A stretch of 64,000 nt of DNA from Cyclobacteriaceae bacterium. Lineage in GTDB: Bacteria; Bacteroidota; Bacteroidia; Cytophagales; Cyclobacteriaceae. A program made the translations under genes and the position numbers. The notes under the pieces are model-generated. The model was given only the letters and a program-made list of their open reading frames with translations. It ran no database searches and was not told the DNA's origin. The stretch covers positions 124,001 to 188,000 of the forward strand of contig JAEUUG010000004.1 in the NCBI GenBank assembly GCA_016787565.1, in the 5' to 3' direction. This document shows positions 10,383 to 20,314 of the stretch, piece by piece (the stretch's first letter is position 1; each line of letters starts with the position of its first letter).

Positions 10383-11513
10383 ATGCCGGAAAAGACAGTT
10401 CTCGAGCAATTGCAAAATAGTTTTCCTCCATCCAGCAAAGCGGCTTGGGTTAGCGCAGCTGAAGCAGAGCTTGGTGGAAAAAATCCCGCAATCGAAAAAT
10501 TGTGGAGCACACCCGATGGGTTGACTTTTCATCCATTCTATGATGTAACGGATGCCGGATCAACTACTTATCTGAAGAGCTTTCAGCTCCCACCTGCGTC
10601 ACAATCTTTTCGTGGTGCTCAGTTCTGGTTTAATATGCCACGGGTTACCGTTACCGATGCCCAATCAGCTAATATAAAAGCACTTGAACATTTGGCACTG
10701 GGCGCTGACGGAATTGTATTTGATGTTCGAAAGTGTTCTAAAGTCGATTTTCACTCACTTCTAAATGACATTCAGTGGCCGCACTGTGCGGTATCGTTCT
10801 TTTTTTCTGATCAGGTTCAGTTAACCCAGCTTGCAGCATATATAAATGAACATTATCCTGTAGAAAAACTGGACGGTGCTGTTTTTTGGGAAACATTCCC
10901 AGAAAAAATTGATATCCTCACAACTTCTTTTCTGCACGGACAGAAAATAAATTTTCTGGGTTTGCTTGTTGAATCCTCAACTCCTGTTCAGGAAATTTCA
11001 AACGCGCTACGCGAGGGTGTGAAGTATGTGGACATGTGGACAGACTTTCATCATGCTGATGCAGAAAAAGTAATTCGCACTATTTCATTCTCCCTGGGTG
11101 TCGGAAATAATTTTTTAGTGGAAGGCGCTAAGTTGAAAGCGTTGCGCATGCTGTGGTTTCAGGTTGTGCATGCCTACGGTGTAAAAAAGTATGAGCCGCA
11201 TGATTTATATCTTCATACCCGATCAGAAACCTGGATCAATGAATCCTATCAACCGCATGGTAACATGGTTAAAGGAACACTGGCGGCCATGGCTTCGGTT
11301 GCAGGAGGGTGTAATGCACTTACTGTTATTGCTGAGGAAGAAACTAATCCGATGATGAATAGGGTGGCTCGAAATATTTCAAGTATTCTTCGCGAGGAGT
11401 CTCATTTCGATAAAGTTGCCGATCCTCTGGCGGGATCCTATGCGATTGAAAATATGGTAACGCACCTTGCTGAAGCCGCATGGAAAAAATTCATTGAAGA
11501 AATTGCAGACTGA
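10383..11513 (+). CDS. mutA: Methylmalonyl-CoA mutase small subunit, short form
   Basis: Non-catalytic partner of the downstream large subunit; together they interconvert methylmalonyl-CoA and succinyl-CoA in propionate metabolism. The sequence follows the mutase barrel: LTFHPFYD near the start, FRGAQFWFNMPR, EGVKYVDMWTDFHHADAEKV, then NESYQPHGNMVKGTLAAMASVAGG and DPLAGSYAIENM. The protein stops at residue 376, directly after the barrel, so the C-terminal cobalamin-domain-like half present in longer small subunits is absent. No frameshift remnant is seen: only 11 bases separate it from the large subunit gene. Start ATG 10383 lies behind an A/T-rich leader and is supported by the amphipathic N-terminal segment found in small subunits. 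Confidence 0.85.
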   Translation: MPEKTVLEQLQNSFPPSSKAAWVSAAEAELGGKNPAIEKLWSTPDGLTFHPFYDVTDAGSTTYLKSFQLPPASQSFRGAQFWFNMPRVTVTDAQSANIKALEHLALGADGIVFDVRKCSKVDFHSLLNDIQWPHCAVSFFFSDQVQLTQLAAYINEHYPVEKLDGAVFWETFPEKIDILTTSFLHGQKINFLGLLVESSTPVQEISNALREGVKYVDMWTDFHHADAEKVIRTISFSLGVGNNFLVEGAKLKALRMLWFQVVHAYGVKKYEPHDLYLHTRSETWINESYQPHGNMVKGTLAAMASVAGGCNALTVIAEEETNPMMNRVARNISSILREESHFDKVADPLAGSYAIENMVTHLAEAAWKKFIEEIAD

Positions 11514-11524
11514 TACCGTAATTC

Positions 11525-13654
11525 ATGAAACCCGACTTCTCGAAACTAAAATTTAATCAGTTTTTACCTTCGTCATCCATAGCCCAGGGAGTGAAGAAAG
11601 AATGGGTTAGTCCGGAGAAAATTACAATCACACCTTCCTACACACCCGATGATGCTTCAGCAATCATCCAGGCTGGTTTCACAGCGGGAGTTCCTCCTTA
11701 CCTACGCGGTCCGTATGCTACCATGTATACCACCAAACCCTGGACGATCCGGCAATATGCGGGTTTTTCTACCGCCAGAGATTCAAATGCATTTTACAGA
11801 AGAAATTTAGCAGCCGGACAACGTGGCCTTTCCGTTGCATTTGATTTGGCCACGCATCGCGGTTATGATTCAGACCATCCGCGCGTAGCGGGTGATGTTG
11901 GAAAAGCTGGTGTGGCAATCGATTCGGTGCTGGATATGAAAATTTTATTTGATCAGATTCCGCTGGATAAAATGTCGGTGTCCATGACCATGAATGGTGC
12001 GGTCATTCCCATCATGGCCTTTTACATTGTGGCGGCTGAAGAGCAAGGTGTTAAGCCGGAGCAACTGAGTGGTACCATTCAGAATGATATCCTGAAAGAG
12101 TTCATGGTGCGCAATACATACATCTATCCGCCTGCTCCTTCGATGCGCATTGTTGCTGATATTTTTTCGTATGCATCGAAGCACATGCCGAAGTTTAACT
12201 CCATCAGCATCAGCGGATACCACATGCACGAAGCCGGAGCGCCCGCGCACCTGGAACTGGCGTATACGCTGGCGGATGGATTAGAGTATATCCGCACCGG
12301 ACTAAAAGCAGGTATTGCTATTGATGACTTTGCACCTCGCCTGTCTTTCTTCTGGGGCATTGGCATGAATTTTTTCATGGAGATTGCCAAGATGCGGGCT
12401 GGTCGATTATTGTGGTCGAAGATTGTACAGCAGTTCAATCCGAAAAATCCAAAGTCGATGGCCTTGCGCACACATTGTCAGACCAGCGGGTGGAGTTTGA
12501 CGGAACAAGATCCGTACAATAATGTAACACGCACCTGTGTGGAGGCGATGGCGGCAGTATTGGGCGGAACACAATCACTGCATACAAACTCATTAGATGA
12601 AGCCATTGCTTTGCCAACAGATTTTTCGGCACGCATTGCGCGCAATACGCAATTATTTATAGAGAAGGAATCCGGAGTTGCGCATGTTGTTGATCCGCTA
12701 GGCGGATCATATTATATCGAAAGCCTGACTGCACAACTTGCCGAAAGTGCCTGGGCATTGATCGATGAGGTTGAAAAGCTGGGTGGCATGACGAAGGCCA
12801 TTGAAAGTGGGATTCCAAAAATGCGCATCGAACAAGCCGCTGCTGAAAAACAGGCGCGCATTGATTCCGGACGGGATGTCATTGTTGGTGTAAACAAATA
12901 TCAGGTTGATGAAAAACCTGACTTTGATATTCTTGAAGTAGATAATACCGCTGTCCGGCAAGAGCAACTGGAGCGATTGAAACAATTGAAAGCAAAACGA
13001 AATCAAAATGAAGTAGAAGCCGCACTTCAATTGATTACACAAGCTGGCGAAAGTGGGAAGGGTAATCTGCTGGAACTGGCGATTGATGCTGCTCGCAAAC
13101 GCGCAACGTTGGGAGAGATTTCATCGGCCATGGAAAATACCTTTGGTCGTTACAAGGCAACGATCCGATCTATTTCTGGTGTATATTCGGGTGAAATGAA
13201 AAATCAGCAGGCATTTGAAGACGTTCGGAAACTATCGGATCAATTCGCTGAGCTGGATGGACGTAGACCGCGGATCCTCGTAGCCAAGATGGGACAAGAT
13301 GGACACGATCGGGGTGCAAAAATTATCGCCACCAGTTTTGCTGATCTCGGTTTTGATGTTGATATCGGACCGTTATTTCAAACTCCGGAGGAAGTTGCGA
13401 TGCAAGCTGCTGAAAATGATGTACACATCATTGGGGCTTCTAGTTTGGCAGGCGGTCATAAAACATTAATTCCACAGTTAATTCAGGCGTTGAAAAAAAT
13501 AGGCCGATCGGATATTATGGTTGTTGCGGGAGGTGTTATTCCCGAGAAAGATTATGATTACCTGATCGCGCAAGGCGTTACACTTGTGTTCGGTCCCGGT
13601 ACGGTGATCACAGAAGCAGCAGAAAAAATTCTAAATAAACTGATGGGAAGGTAG
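11525..13654 (+). CDS. scpA: Methylmalonyl-CoA mutase large (catalytic) subunit
   Basis: Adenosylcobalamin-dependent mutase, 709 residues, full length for the family. The barrel contains [51 protein letters not shown] and [18 protein letters not shown], all hallmark substrate- and cofactor-site segments. The C-terminal B12-binding domain has [15 protein letters not shown], where His594 of the DxHxxG motif is the lower axial cobalt ligand, followed by GASSLAGGH and the GGVIP and FGPGT loops. It sits 11 bases after the small subunit, so the two are co-transcribed. No meaB or epimerase gene is adjacent. The symbol mutB would be equally valid. Confidence 0.97.
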   Translation: MKPDFSKLKFNQFLPSSSIAQGVKKEWVSPEKITITPSYTPDDASAIIQAGFTAGVPPYLRGPYATMYTTKPWTIRQYAGFSTARDSNAFYRRNLAAGQRGLSVAFDLATHRGYDSDHPRVAGDVGKAGVAIDSVLDMKILFDQIPLDKMSVSMTMNGAVIPIMAFYIVAAEEQGVKPEQLSGTIQNDILKEFMVRNTYIYPPAPSMRIVADIFSYASKHMPKFNSISISGYHMHEAGAPAHLELAYTLADGLEYIRTGLKAGIAIDDFAPRLSFFWGIGMNFFMEIAKMRAGRLLWSKIVQQFNPKNPKSMALRTHCQTSGWSLTEQDPYNNVTRTCVEAMAAVLGGTQSLHTNSLDEAIALPTDFSARIARNTQLFIEKESGVAHVVDPLGGSYYIESLTAQLAESAWALIDEVEKLGGMTKAIESGIPKMRIEQAAAEKQARIDSGRDVIVGVNKYQVDEKPDFDILEVDNTAVRQEQLERLKQLKAKRNQNEVEAALQLITQAGESGKGNLLELAIDAARKRATLGEISSAMENTFGRYKATIRSISGVYSGEMKNQQAFEDVRKLSDQFAELDGRRPRILVAKMGQDGHDRGAKIIATSFADLGFDVDIGPLFQTPEEVAMQAAENDVHIIGASSLAGGHKTLIPQLIQALKKIGRSDIMVVAGGVIPEKDYDYLIAQGVTLVFGPGTVITEAAEKILNKLMGR

Positions 13655-13674
13655 AAAGTTAAAGGTTTCCTCTT

Positions 13675-13722
13675 GTTACAGGTTGCAAGTCTCTGGTTGA
13701 TCTAAGACCTGCAACTTGCAAC
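13675..13722. repeat. Intergenic inverted repeat; one arm also occurs at 61409
   Basis: GTTGCAAGT (13682-13690) is the exact reverse complement of ACTTGCAAC (13714-13722), leaving a 23-base loop. The left arm in its longer form, GTTACAGGTTGCAAG (13675-13689), recurs as its reverse complement at 61409-61423, also between genes. There is no strong T-tract, so this looks more like a dispersed short intergenic repeat than a terminator, although it does lie just after the mutase operon. Confidence 0.5.
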
Positions 13723-13827
13723 GAAGAATAACATCCAATTCAATTCCCCGCCCACCATCAACATGGAGGCAAAAATTCGCTGCGATTTTAGTAGATTAGA
13801 GGTTCGAAAGTTTTAAATCCCCATGCT

Positions 13828-16800
13828 ATGCGTAAAATGAGGTTATTCATCTTTTTACTGGTTTTTCTTGGCACATCGGTTCAGGTGTTGGCACAGGATA
13901 AAAAACTCGACAAGACACTTGCTAAAGTAGACGGCTACTATAATGCCGGTAGTTTTACAAAGGCCCTGAGTACGCTGAATAAATTTAAAGCAGGTGTTTT
14001 GAAGACTGAAAACCGTGATAAATACATGGTTGACTTTTATATCCGTGAAGCGCGGATCAACCTTGGCTCGGGTGTGCTGGTTGGTTTTGAGACAAGCTTG
14101 AACAATGCCCTGAATACAAGCTTGACGGCCTTTGGCGATAATAGTACGAGCTATGCAACCGTGTTATTGGATGTTGCAAACATTTACAATGAGTATGGAA
14201 ATTTTAGAATCAGTCGGGAGTATACCGAGAAGGCTGAGACTTTATTGGGAAAAACAAACCAGATGACCGATGAAATAAAAGGAAAGATTGTGCTCATCAA
14301 AGCCGAAGCCATGATTGGTCAGGGTTTTTGTAAAGATGCGATCGAGTTACTGAGTAGTGCGGATAAGTATTTTGCCGGACGCGCTACGGAGAAGGAAACT
14401 ATTGTAGAGAATAATGAAATCAAAACCAGACGCATTCCCGAGAATGAAATCTACCAACGCTTCAATGATTATGCAAAGCTTAAAACGCTTACCGGAAGTG
14501 CGTATGCTCAAATGGGAAGAATTGCTATTCCGGGTGCAACAACAGATAATCCTGATGTGGATGTTGCCTTTGGCGAATTGCGTAATTGGGTAAAGGGCAA
14601 GAAACGATTTTTAGGTGAGACCAGTCTGGCCGAAGTGGAATACCGCTATCTCTGGGCAAAAGCTTTGGTGGATAACGGCTTATCGAAAGCACTGCCATCG
14701 GATCTTGCTTTTGATGGAACACTGAACGATCTGAAAAAGCATACTAATCCAACGAATGAGCTGGCGCATAATCTGTATTTAAGTTATCTGGGTTATTTGT
14801 TGAAGACAGACAACCGGGCAAGATACCTCAACACCAAACTTGAATATGAAAAGGTAATCAACAAGTACTATCCAAAAACAAGTTTACATCGCATTAACCT
14901 GCGCGCTGTTGAATTTGACTCCAAGCTTTCGAAAGACAAAACAAAGGATCTCGAAAATGACGCCCTCGGTGTGCTCAACTCCAAGTCACTTCCTAAAAAC
15001 TACAAGACAACTGCCAAAGTTTTAGAATTTCTGTATACCATAGCGGTCTCTGAAAAGCGGTACACCAATGCAGAATCATACCTCAATCAGTTAGCCGATA
15101 TAAAAAGAGAATTGTGCGGTGAAAATTCTCCGGAGTATCACCTGGCCCGGGTACACCTGGCGAATTTATACCTCGACTACACCAATAAAATAGATGAGGC
15201 AGGTAAGATTTATGAGGAGAGTTACTACAAGGTTTTAACCAAACAAATGGGTGAACAGCATATTGATCTGGTGGACATCCTGAATCATATTGCACAGTGG
15301 TACGAACTGACCGATAAATATGCGCTTGCAGGGAAAGCACTAAAAGAGGGTAAAGATGCAGCTAACTACAAATTTCAGAATACGGACATCCTGCTTGGAA
15401 TGGAACTGGATAACATTGCCAAGTTGCAACTTAAGTTGGGTCAATATGAAGAAGCCGAGGCAAATATCACTGAAGCGATTCGGATCATTCAATTAAAGGA
15501 GGCAAAAGCCTATACAGAACAACGTCCTGCTTTGATCAGTGCCCTGGAGACCCAGGCAAGGCTTTACGGTATCCAGGGTTTGTTTGACGAAGCAGAAGCT
15601 AACCTTGACCGTACACGAATTTTAATCAAGAATGCCGAGAAAAAGATTGGAGATGAACTATCATCAGCAAAGGAACTTTCCAGTCTGCTGATTCAACTCG
15701 GTCGGTATTCGGATGCTGATAAGCTATTGAATATTCTTATCCCGGAGTATGAGAAACTATTTGGCCTGAATTCCATACGCCTGATTGATCCCTTGGTGGA
15801 CAAAGGGAAAATACTGCTGGCCAGAGGAGACTATACCGAAGCCGAGAAGATTGCTATACGAGCAAACGCTATTGCTGTGAATACCTATAGCGATAATTCC
15901 ACTAAAACTGCGCCTACTCAACGCCTCCTCAGTGATATCTACTATACACTGGGTGATTATGAAAAAGCAGAGGAGAACATTGTAAAAGCGCTGGCTAGTC
16001 AGGAGAAGCAATTTGGACGTAACCATATCGAAGTCGCTAAGTCACTTTCTCAACTTGCCCTGATCAAATTTTACCGTGGTGATAATAAGAAGGTTGTAGA
16101 AAAACTCATGATTGAATCGCGCGATATCATGGGAGCTAAGTTAACGAAGACGAATCCACAGTATGCGGAGATTTTAAAGAACGTTGCCGTGCTCTATATC
16201 TCCGAAAAGAAATATGACATTGCCTTTAATTCATTAACCGTAGCTGAACAAATCTGGCGCGCCAAAACCGGTAAGAAAAACAGCATCAACGCAGCGAGCA
16301 TATTTACGCTTACGGGCGATGTTTACTACCAACAAAAGAATTATAAGAAGGCGGAAGAGTTTTATAACCAGGCAAGAAAAATCTATCTCGATAACTTCAA
16401 TAAGAATCACCCAGAGTATGTAAAAGTCTTATCGAAACTGGCGAAGGTTTATTACATGCAGAAAAATTACAAGGAGGCCAAAAAGAATATTGAAGAAGCT
16501 CTGGGTAACTATGAACAGTTTATTAAAGATTTCTTCCCGGCATTGAGTGAGCGCCAGAAGGCAAAATACTGGAACACGATCAAGGGTGACTTTGAATTTT
16601 ACAATACCCTTGCCTTTGGCAACCTGGATGACTTTAAGGATCTGGCAGGAAAAGTTTACAACTACCAGTTACTCACCAAGGCCTTGTTATTGAGTTCATC
16701 GATCAAGATTCGTGAGCGGATCATGAATAGTACGGACGAGGACTTGAAAAATCAATATAATACATGGCTTCAGAAAAAGGAGCAGCTAACACTTGCTATT

Positions 16801-18084
16801 TCTATGAGTTCGCAACAACTTGCAGAAAATGAAATAGACCCGGCAGCGCTTCATCAGGAGGTAGAGCGACTTGAAAAAATTCTGAGTGACCAATCGGAAT
16901 TATTTCAGCAGAATTTTGACACAAGAAGGATTGCATTTGAAGATGTAAAAAAATCACTCAAGCCAAATGAGGTAGCCATGGAAATGGTGCGGTATCGAAA
17001 TTTTGATCATGTGCTAACAGATTCTGTTATTTATGCGGCCTTGTATCTGCGCAGTGATTTCGCAAAGCCTAAGGCAGTTTTATTAAAGCATGGGCAAAAG
17101 ATGGAAACGCGTTACTTCAAGTTCTACCGGAATGCCATTACCGGTAAGATTGATGATCCATACTCGTATACTATTTTCTGGGAACCCATCCAGCGCGAGG
17201 TTGGTCAGTCTTCAACGCTGTACCTCTCTCCTGATGGTATTTATAATCAGATTAATCTGGAAGCGATTCCTACTCCTGATGGCCGCTTTGTCATAGACAA
17301 CTCGAATATTGTATTGGTCAGCAACACAAAGGATTTGTATTTGCGGAGAGTTCAAACACGAAGCGAATCAAAAAATAATACGGCATCTATGTTTGGAAAC
17401 CCTTCTTTTTATCTTACTGCTTCGGCAGATCAGTCGGTTTCACCCTTACCAGGAACTGAAAAGGAAGTCGAGCAACTTCAATTCATGTTGAAGCAGAAAG
17501 GATGGACCACAACACAGTACATCGAGAAGACGGCAACGGAAGAAAAAGTAAAGGAGTTAAGTAGTCCGAAGATTTTCCACATCGCTACACATGGATTGTA
17601 TAGACCTAACCAAACCATAACACTGGAGCAGGAAATGGAGGGAAACGAAGCAGTGCTAACACAAAATCCATTGCTGCGAACGGGCTTATTACTGCGTGGT
17701 GCAGGTGATCTGCTGGAGAAAACGGATTACAACTACAATATGGAAAGTGGTATCCTCACGGCTTATGAAGCCATGAGCCTGAATCTGGATAAAACGGATT
17801 TGGTCGTGTTGAGTGCCTGTGAGACTGGCCTTGGTGATATGGAGGCGGGGGAAGGTGTCTTTGGACTGCAACGAGCTTTTTTGGTGGCGGGAGCAAAAGT
17901 ACTGATCATGAGTATGTTTAAAGTGGATGATGACGCCACACAAAAACTTATGCTAAAGTTTTACCAAAAGTGGCTGAACGGCAATAATCTTCGTCAAAGT
18001 TTTATTGATGCGAAAAAGGAGCTTCGTGTTGATTATCCTGAACCCATTTATTGGGGAGCCTTTATGATGATCGGACTTGAATGA
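13828..18084 (+). CDS. Exported TPR-repeat protein with C-terminal CHAT peptidase domain
   Basis: A 1418-residue protein beginning with a clear signal peptide (MRKMRLFIFLLVFLGTSVQVLAQ), so it is exported. The central part is a long helical array of tetratricopeptide-like repeats, for example YEEAEANITEAIRI, GDYEKAEENIVKAL, KNYKKAEEFYNQARKIY and KNYKEAKKNIEEAL. The C-terminal 300 residues form a CHAT (caspase-HetF-associated-with-TPR) domain with both presumed catalytic residues: His1255 in IFHIATHGLY and Cys1331 in VVLSACETGLGD, ending PIYWGAFMMIGL. CHAT domains are clan CD cysteine peptidase relatives; an intact dyad suggests activity, but substrate and trigger are unknown. It stands alone between mutB and a terminator, with no gasdermin-like or sensor gene beside it. 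Confidence 0.9.
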   Translation: MRKMRLFIFLLVFLGTSVQVLAQDKKLDKTLAKVDGYYNAGSFTKALSTLNKFKAGVLKTENRDKYMVDFYIREARINLGSGVLVGFETSLNNALNTSLTAFGDNSTSYATVLLDVANIYNEYGNFRISREYTEKAETLLGKTNQMTDEIKGKIVLIKAEAMIGQGFCKDAIELLSSADKYFAGRATEKETIVENNEIKTRRIPENEIYQRFNDYAKLKTLTGSAYAQMGRIAIPGATTDNPDVDVAFGELRNWVKGKKRFLGETSLAEVEYRYLWAKALVDNGLSKALPSDLAFDGTLNDLKKHTNPTNELAHNLYLSYLGYLLKTDNRARYLNTKLEYEKVINKYYPKTSLHRINLRAVEFDSKLSKDKTKDLENDALGVLNSKSLPKNYKTTAKVLEFLYTIAVSEKRYTNAESYLNQLADIKRELCGENSPEYHLARVHLANLYLDYTNKIDEAGKIYEESYYKVLTKQMGEQHIDLVDILNHIAQWYELTDKYALAGKALKEGKDAANYKFQNTDILLGMELDNIAKLQLKLGQYEEAEANITEAIRIIQLKEAKAYTEQRPALISALETQARLYGIQGLFDEAEANLDRTRILIKNAEKKIGDELSSAKELSSLLIQLGRYSDADKLLNILIPEYEKLFGLNSIRLIDPLVDKGKILLARGDYTEAEKIAIRANAIAVNTYSDNSTKTAPTQRLLSDIYYTLGDYEKAEENIVKALASQEKQFGRNHIEVAKSLSQLALIKFYRGDNKKVVEKLMIESRDIMGAKLTKTNPQYAEILKNVAVLYISEKKYDIAFNSLTVAEQIWRAKTGKKNSINAASIFTLTGDVYYQQKNYKKAEEFYNQARKIYLDNFNKNHPEYVKVLSKLAKVYYMQKNYKEAKKNIEEALGNYEQFIKDFFPALSERQKAKYWNTIKGDFEFYNTLAFGNLDDFKDLAGKVYNYQLLTKALLLSSSIKIRERIMNSTDEDLKNQYNTWLQKKEQLTLAISMSSQQLAENEIDPAALHQEVERLEKILSDQSELFQQNFDTRRIAFEDVKKSLKPNEVAMEMVRYRNFDHVLTDSVIYAALYLRSDFAKPKAVLLKHGQKMETRYFKFYRNAITGKIDDPYSYTIFWEPIQREVGQSSTLYLSPDGIYNQINLEAIPTPDGRFVIDNSNIVLVSNTKDLYLRRVQTRSESKNNTASMFGNPSFYLTASADQSVSPLPGTEKEVEQLQFMLKQKGWTTTQYIEKTATEEKVKELSSPKIFHIATHGLYRPNQTITLEQEMEGNEAVLTQNPLLRTGLLLRGAGDLLEKTDYNYNMESGILTAYEAMSLNLDKTDLVVLSACETGLGDMEAGEGVFGLQRAFLVAGAKVLIMSMFKVDDDATQKLMLKFYQKWLNGNNLRQSFIDAKKELRVDYPEPIYWGAFMMIGLE

Positions 18085-18103
18085 TTTTGATGCAGGAAAA
18101 AAC

Positions 18104-18140
18104 AAATGCTCCGGATCTTTTGAATCCAGAGCATTTTTTT
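18104..18140 (+). terminator. Intrinsic terminator after the CHAT gene
   Basis: AAATGCTC pairs with GAGCATTT, with GGAT/ATCC inside after one mismatch and a seven-base loop, followed by a run of T. It lies 20 bases after the CHAT-protein stop and before the convergent UspA stop. Confidence 0.8.
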
Positions 18141-18159
18141 AATCCAAAACCCCCTTATC

Positions 18160-18903
18160 TTAAACCAGGTTGAGAACTGGAATATTCGTTTCTGTTAGCA
18201 ACTGCTCTACTAATTGTCCGCCTGATTGAAGTTCATTCTTTCCGTGGTCCCTGATCATGAGGGTAAGTAGGTCAATTTTTTTATCAGCTGCATAGTTGTT
18301 AATAGCGGCAACAAAATCATCGCTTTTCAGTGATACATATTCATGTTTAATGTGATCCAGATAATATTCGAGTGGTCCTTCGGATTCGTCCTTTGGCAAT
18401 ACATCTTCGCGTGTTACATGAAGAACATGTACCATGGCATCACAGGCCTGTGCCAAGTTCCACAAGGGTTCAAGTGCTGATGAGTCTTTGATACTATGGA
18501 AGTCGTTGGCATATACAATGTTTCGGATGGAAGGTGTTTCATTGTTACTGGGAATAATGAGCACCGGACAATTCATCAGTTTAACGAGCGCTTTCACCAA
18601 AGTATTTCCGGTTAGTCCGATGACGACAAGAGACGGATGCTTTTCATTTATATTTTTTTGAATTTCTTCGAGCAGGCCTCCGGTAGCGATGGTAAGTGAA
18701 TAGGGTATCCTGCAGTTCTTGAGAAATTCGAATTCGAATTTTTCAAATAGCTTTTGTATTTCTTCTTTGGTTGATTTTTCGGCCGGAGTAGAAACATGAA
18801 GCAACTCCATTCTAATGGATTGATCTTTGAAAACCCTTTCAATGTAGGTTAAGGCTTTTCCGGATGCATGCTGAAAATCGATGGGGACGAGGATAGTTTT
18901 CAT
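18160..18903 (-). CDS. Universal stress protein (UspA-like, tandem-length)
   Basis: Cytoplasmic nucleotide-binding stress protein family. The N-terminus MKTILVPIDFQHASGKALTY is the canonical Usp beginning, followed by MELLHVS and the pattern SLVVIGLTGNTLVKALVKLMNCPVLIIP, where the usual G-2x-G-9x-G(S/T) nucleotide site appears only in degenerate form. A second half (RNIVYANDFHSIKDSSALEPLWNLAQA...) makes this a double Usp of about 247 residues. I start at ATG 18903; an ATG four codons upstream (18915) is possible. It lies 152 bases after the DUF2490 gene on the same strand, so it may belong to the permease/kinase/receiver cluster or be expressed separately. Confidence 0.85.
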   Translation of the reverse strand: MKTILVPIDFQHASGKALTYIERVFKDQSIRMELLHVSTPAEKSTKEEIQKLFEKFEFEFLKNCRIPYSLTIATGGLLEEIQKNINEKHPSLVVIGLTGNTLVKALVKLMNCPVLIIPSNNETPSIRNIVYANDFHSIKDSSALEPLWNLAQACDAMVHVLHVTREDVLPKDESEGPLEYYLDHIKHEYVSLKSDDFVAAINNYAADKKIDLLTLMIRDHGKNELQSGGQLVEQLLTETNIPVLNLV

Positions 18904-19055
18904 GGCCTTTATCATTTGATTCTACTCTAAGGTAATCCATCACGATGTTGTGCTACCTAATCTTGATCATGCTAATACCTGATTAATATCAGAAAATCAG
19001 ATTGATTGTGGCTTCAATCGTTTGTAGAAAGTAAATACGGTTACGAAGAATGAAA

Positions 19056-19805
19056 TTATTTTTCTGATACGGCACGTTTCCGGAAACTGAATTTCTGCGT
19101 AATCCAGAGTACAAGGGTGTGATTTTCTATGTATTGATCCGTGCCTGTCATGACAAACCGATTCATATAGCCAACTTGATATTGTATCCTTGGTTTTTGC
19201 AAGCCCACCATTACATAAATCCGATTTTGATTAAACGACATTCCAGAAATATTTTCCCCGAAATTAAAGAGAATCTCATCCGACAAGCTGATGAAGGGAA
19301 TATTCTCTTTGTTGCCAACTGTTGGGAATGTTTTGCGAATGCTTCCCATGAAGCGTATACGATTTACAAAAGTGTATTTTTCGATGGGTTCTCCCTGCGA
19401 AACGTTTTGAATGAATCGCCCATCATACCGTGTTCGCTGAGTAAAGGATAGTGTTTTAAAAATCGGTAACGTGAATTGAACCTGTCCCCACGGTCGGTTT
19501 TCATTGCGGTGTAAATCAGTATTACTATTGCTGATGGGTAGCCACGCATGTGCATAGCCTGCTGTAATGTTGATTTTTTTGATGGTGTAGGTCAGGCCTG
19601 TTCGTACAATAAAAAAGCCATCGGGTACATAGTGCGTGTCATTCCACCAGGAATAATGCGCGCTAATTTCTGTTGACGTCATGTAGCCAAACCAATATTG
19701 TGATTGCTGCGTGACTGATCGTTGAGAAGAGGCATCATATGTAAGCAGTACTAAAATAATGAACAAAATCGTGGTGTGTATTTTTTTTCTATAGTATGTT
19801 TTCAT
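19056..19805 (-). CDS. DUF2490 family outer-membrane protein
   Basis: A 249-residue protein with a signal peptide (TTILFIILVLLTYDASSQ) followed by alternating beta-strand sequence rich in Trp, Tyr and Arg: QSQYWFGYMTSTEI, GFFIVRTGLTYTI, INITAGYAHAWLP, FTQRTRYDGRFIQN, NRIRFMGSIRKTFP, RIYVMVGLQKPRIQYQVGYMNRF. The terminal Phe of WITQKFSF and the strand pattern suit a small outer-membrane barrel. The family function is not established. It follows the receiver gene by 25 bases, so it is probably co-transcribed with the DASS permease, kinase and receiver, and could supply an outer-membrane pore for the same substrate (inference). Confidence 0.8.
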   Translation of the reverse strand: MKTYYRKKIHTTILFIILVLLTYDASSQRSVTQQSQYWFGYMTSTEISAHYSWWNDTHYVPDGFFIVRTGLTYTIKKINITAGYAHAWLPISNSNTDLHRNENRPWGQVQFTLPIFKTLSFTQRTRYDGRFIQNVSQGEPIEKYTFVNRIRFMGSIRKTFPTVGNKENIPFISLSDEILFNFGENISGMSFNQNRIYVMVGLQKPRIQYQVGYMNRFVMTGTDQYIENHTLVLWITQKFSFRKRAVSEK

Positions 19806-19830
19806 GGCTTTCTAGCGATAGCAGCCGGCA

Positions 19831-20313
19831 TTATGTTGTTTTTCTAAGGCGTTCAAAAAGAATTGCTTTGTCGAGTTGATCCAGATACGGTTCATAGGGA
19901 ATGCCCGTGTCCAGAATAAATTCCGTGATGAGTTGTTTTACATAGTGAATGAGTTGATCCGATTTCCAGGGCTTTTCCAGGTAGCGATCAATGGCAGCGT
20001 TGTTTATGGCCTGAATGGTATCCTGATGCGTAGCCAGACCGGTAAGCAGAATTTTTTTGGTATGCGGAAACCGGTGATCCTTACTAACGTCAATGAGGAA
20101 TTCAACGCCACTTTTTACGGGCATGACGTGATCGGAGATAAGTAACCCCACGTAATCGCCCTGCGTCAGAATTGTCTCCATAACCTCGGCTGCTTCCTTA
20201 GCGGATTCACACTCCTCAATCATAAAGGTATCTTCCAGTGGTTCGAGGTCTTTAGCAATGGCTTCCAGCACTTCGCGTTGATCTTCAATTAGAATGATGT
20301 TGAGCTTTTCCAT
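19831..20313 (-). CDS. Stand-alone receiver-domain response regulator
   Basis: A 160-residue CheY-like receiver without an output domain. Acidic pocket residues are at IEDQ (positions 10-11), the phospho-acceptor is Asp61 in LLISDHVMP, the signalling Thr is Thr91 in ILLTGLA, and the conserved Lys is Lys114 in YLEKPW. The roughly 35 residues after the receiver core form a helical tail, too small for DNA binding. The gene starts one base after the kinase stop (TAATATG), so the pair is translationally linked. With no output domain it must act by protein-protein contact, for example on the permease, the kinase or a relay. Confidence 0.93.
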   Translation of the reverse strand: MEKLNIILIEDQREVLEAIAKDLEPLEDTFMIEECESAKEAAEVMETILTQGDYVGLLISDHVMPVKSGVEFLIDVSKDHRFPHTKKILLTGLATHQDTIQAINNAAIDRYLEKPWKSDQLIHYVKQLITEFILDTGIPYEPYLDQLDKAILFERLRKTT

Positions 20314-20314
20314 A

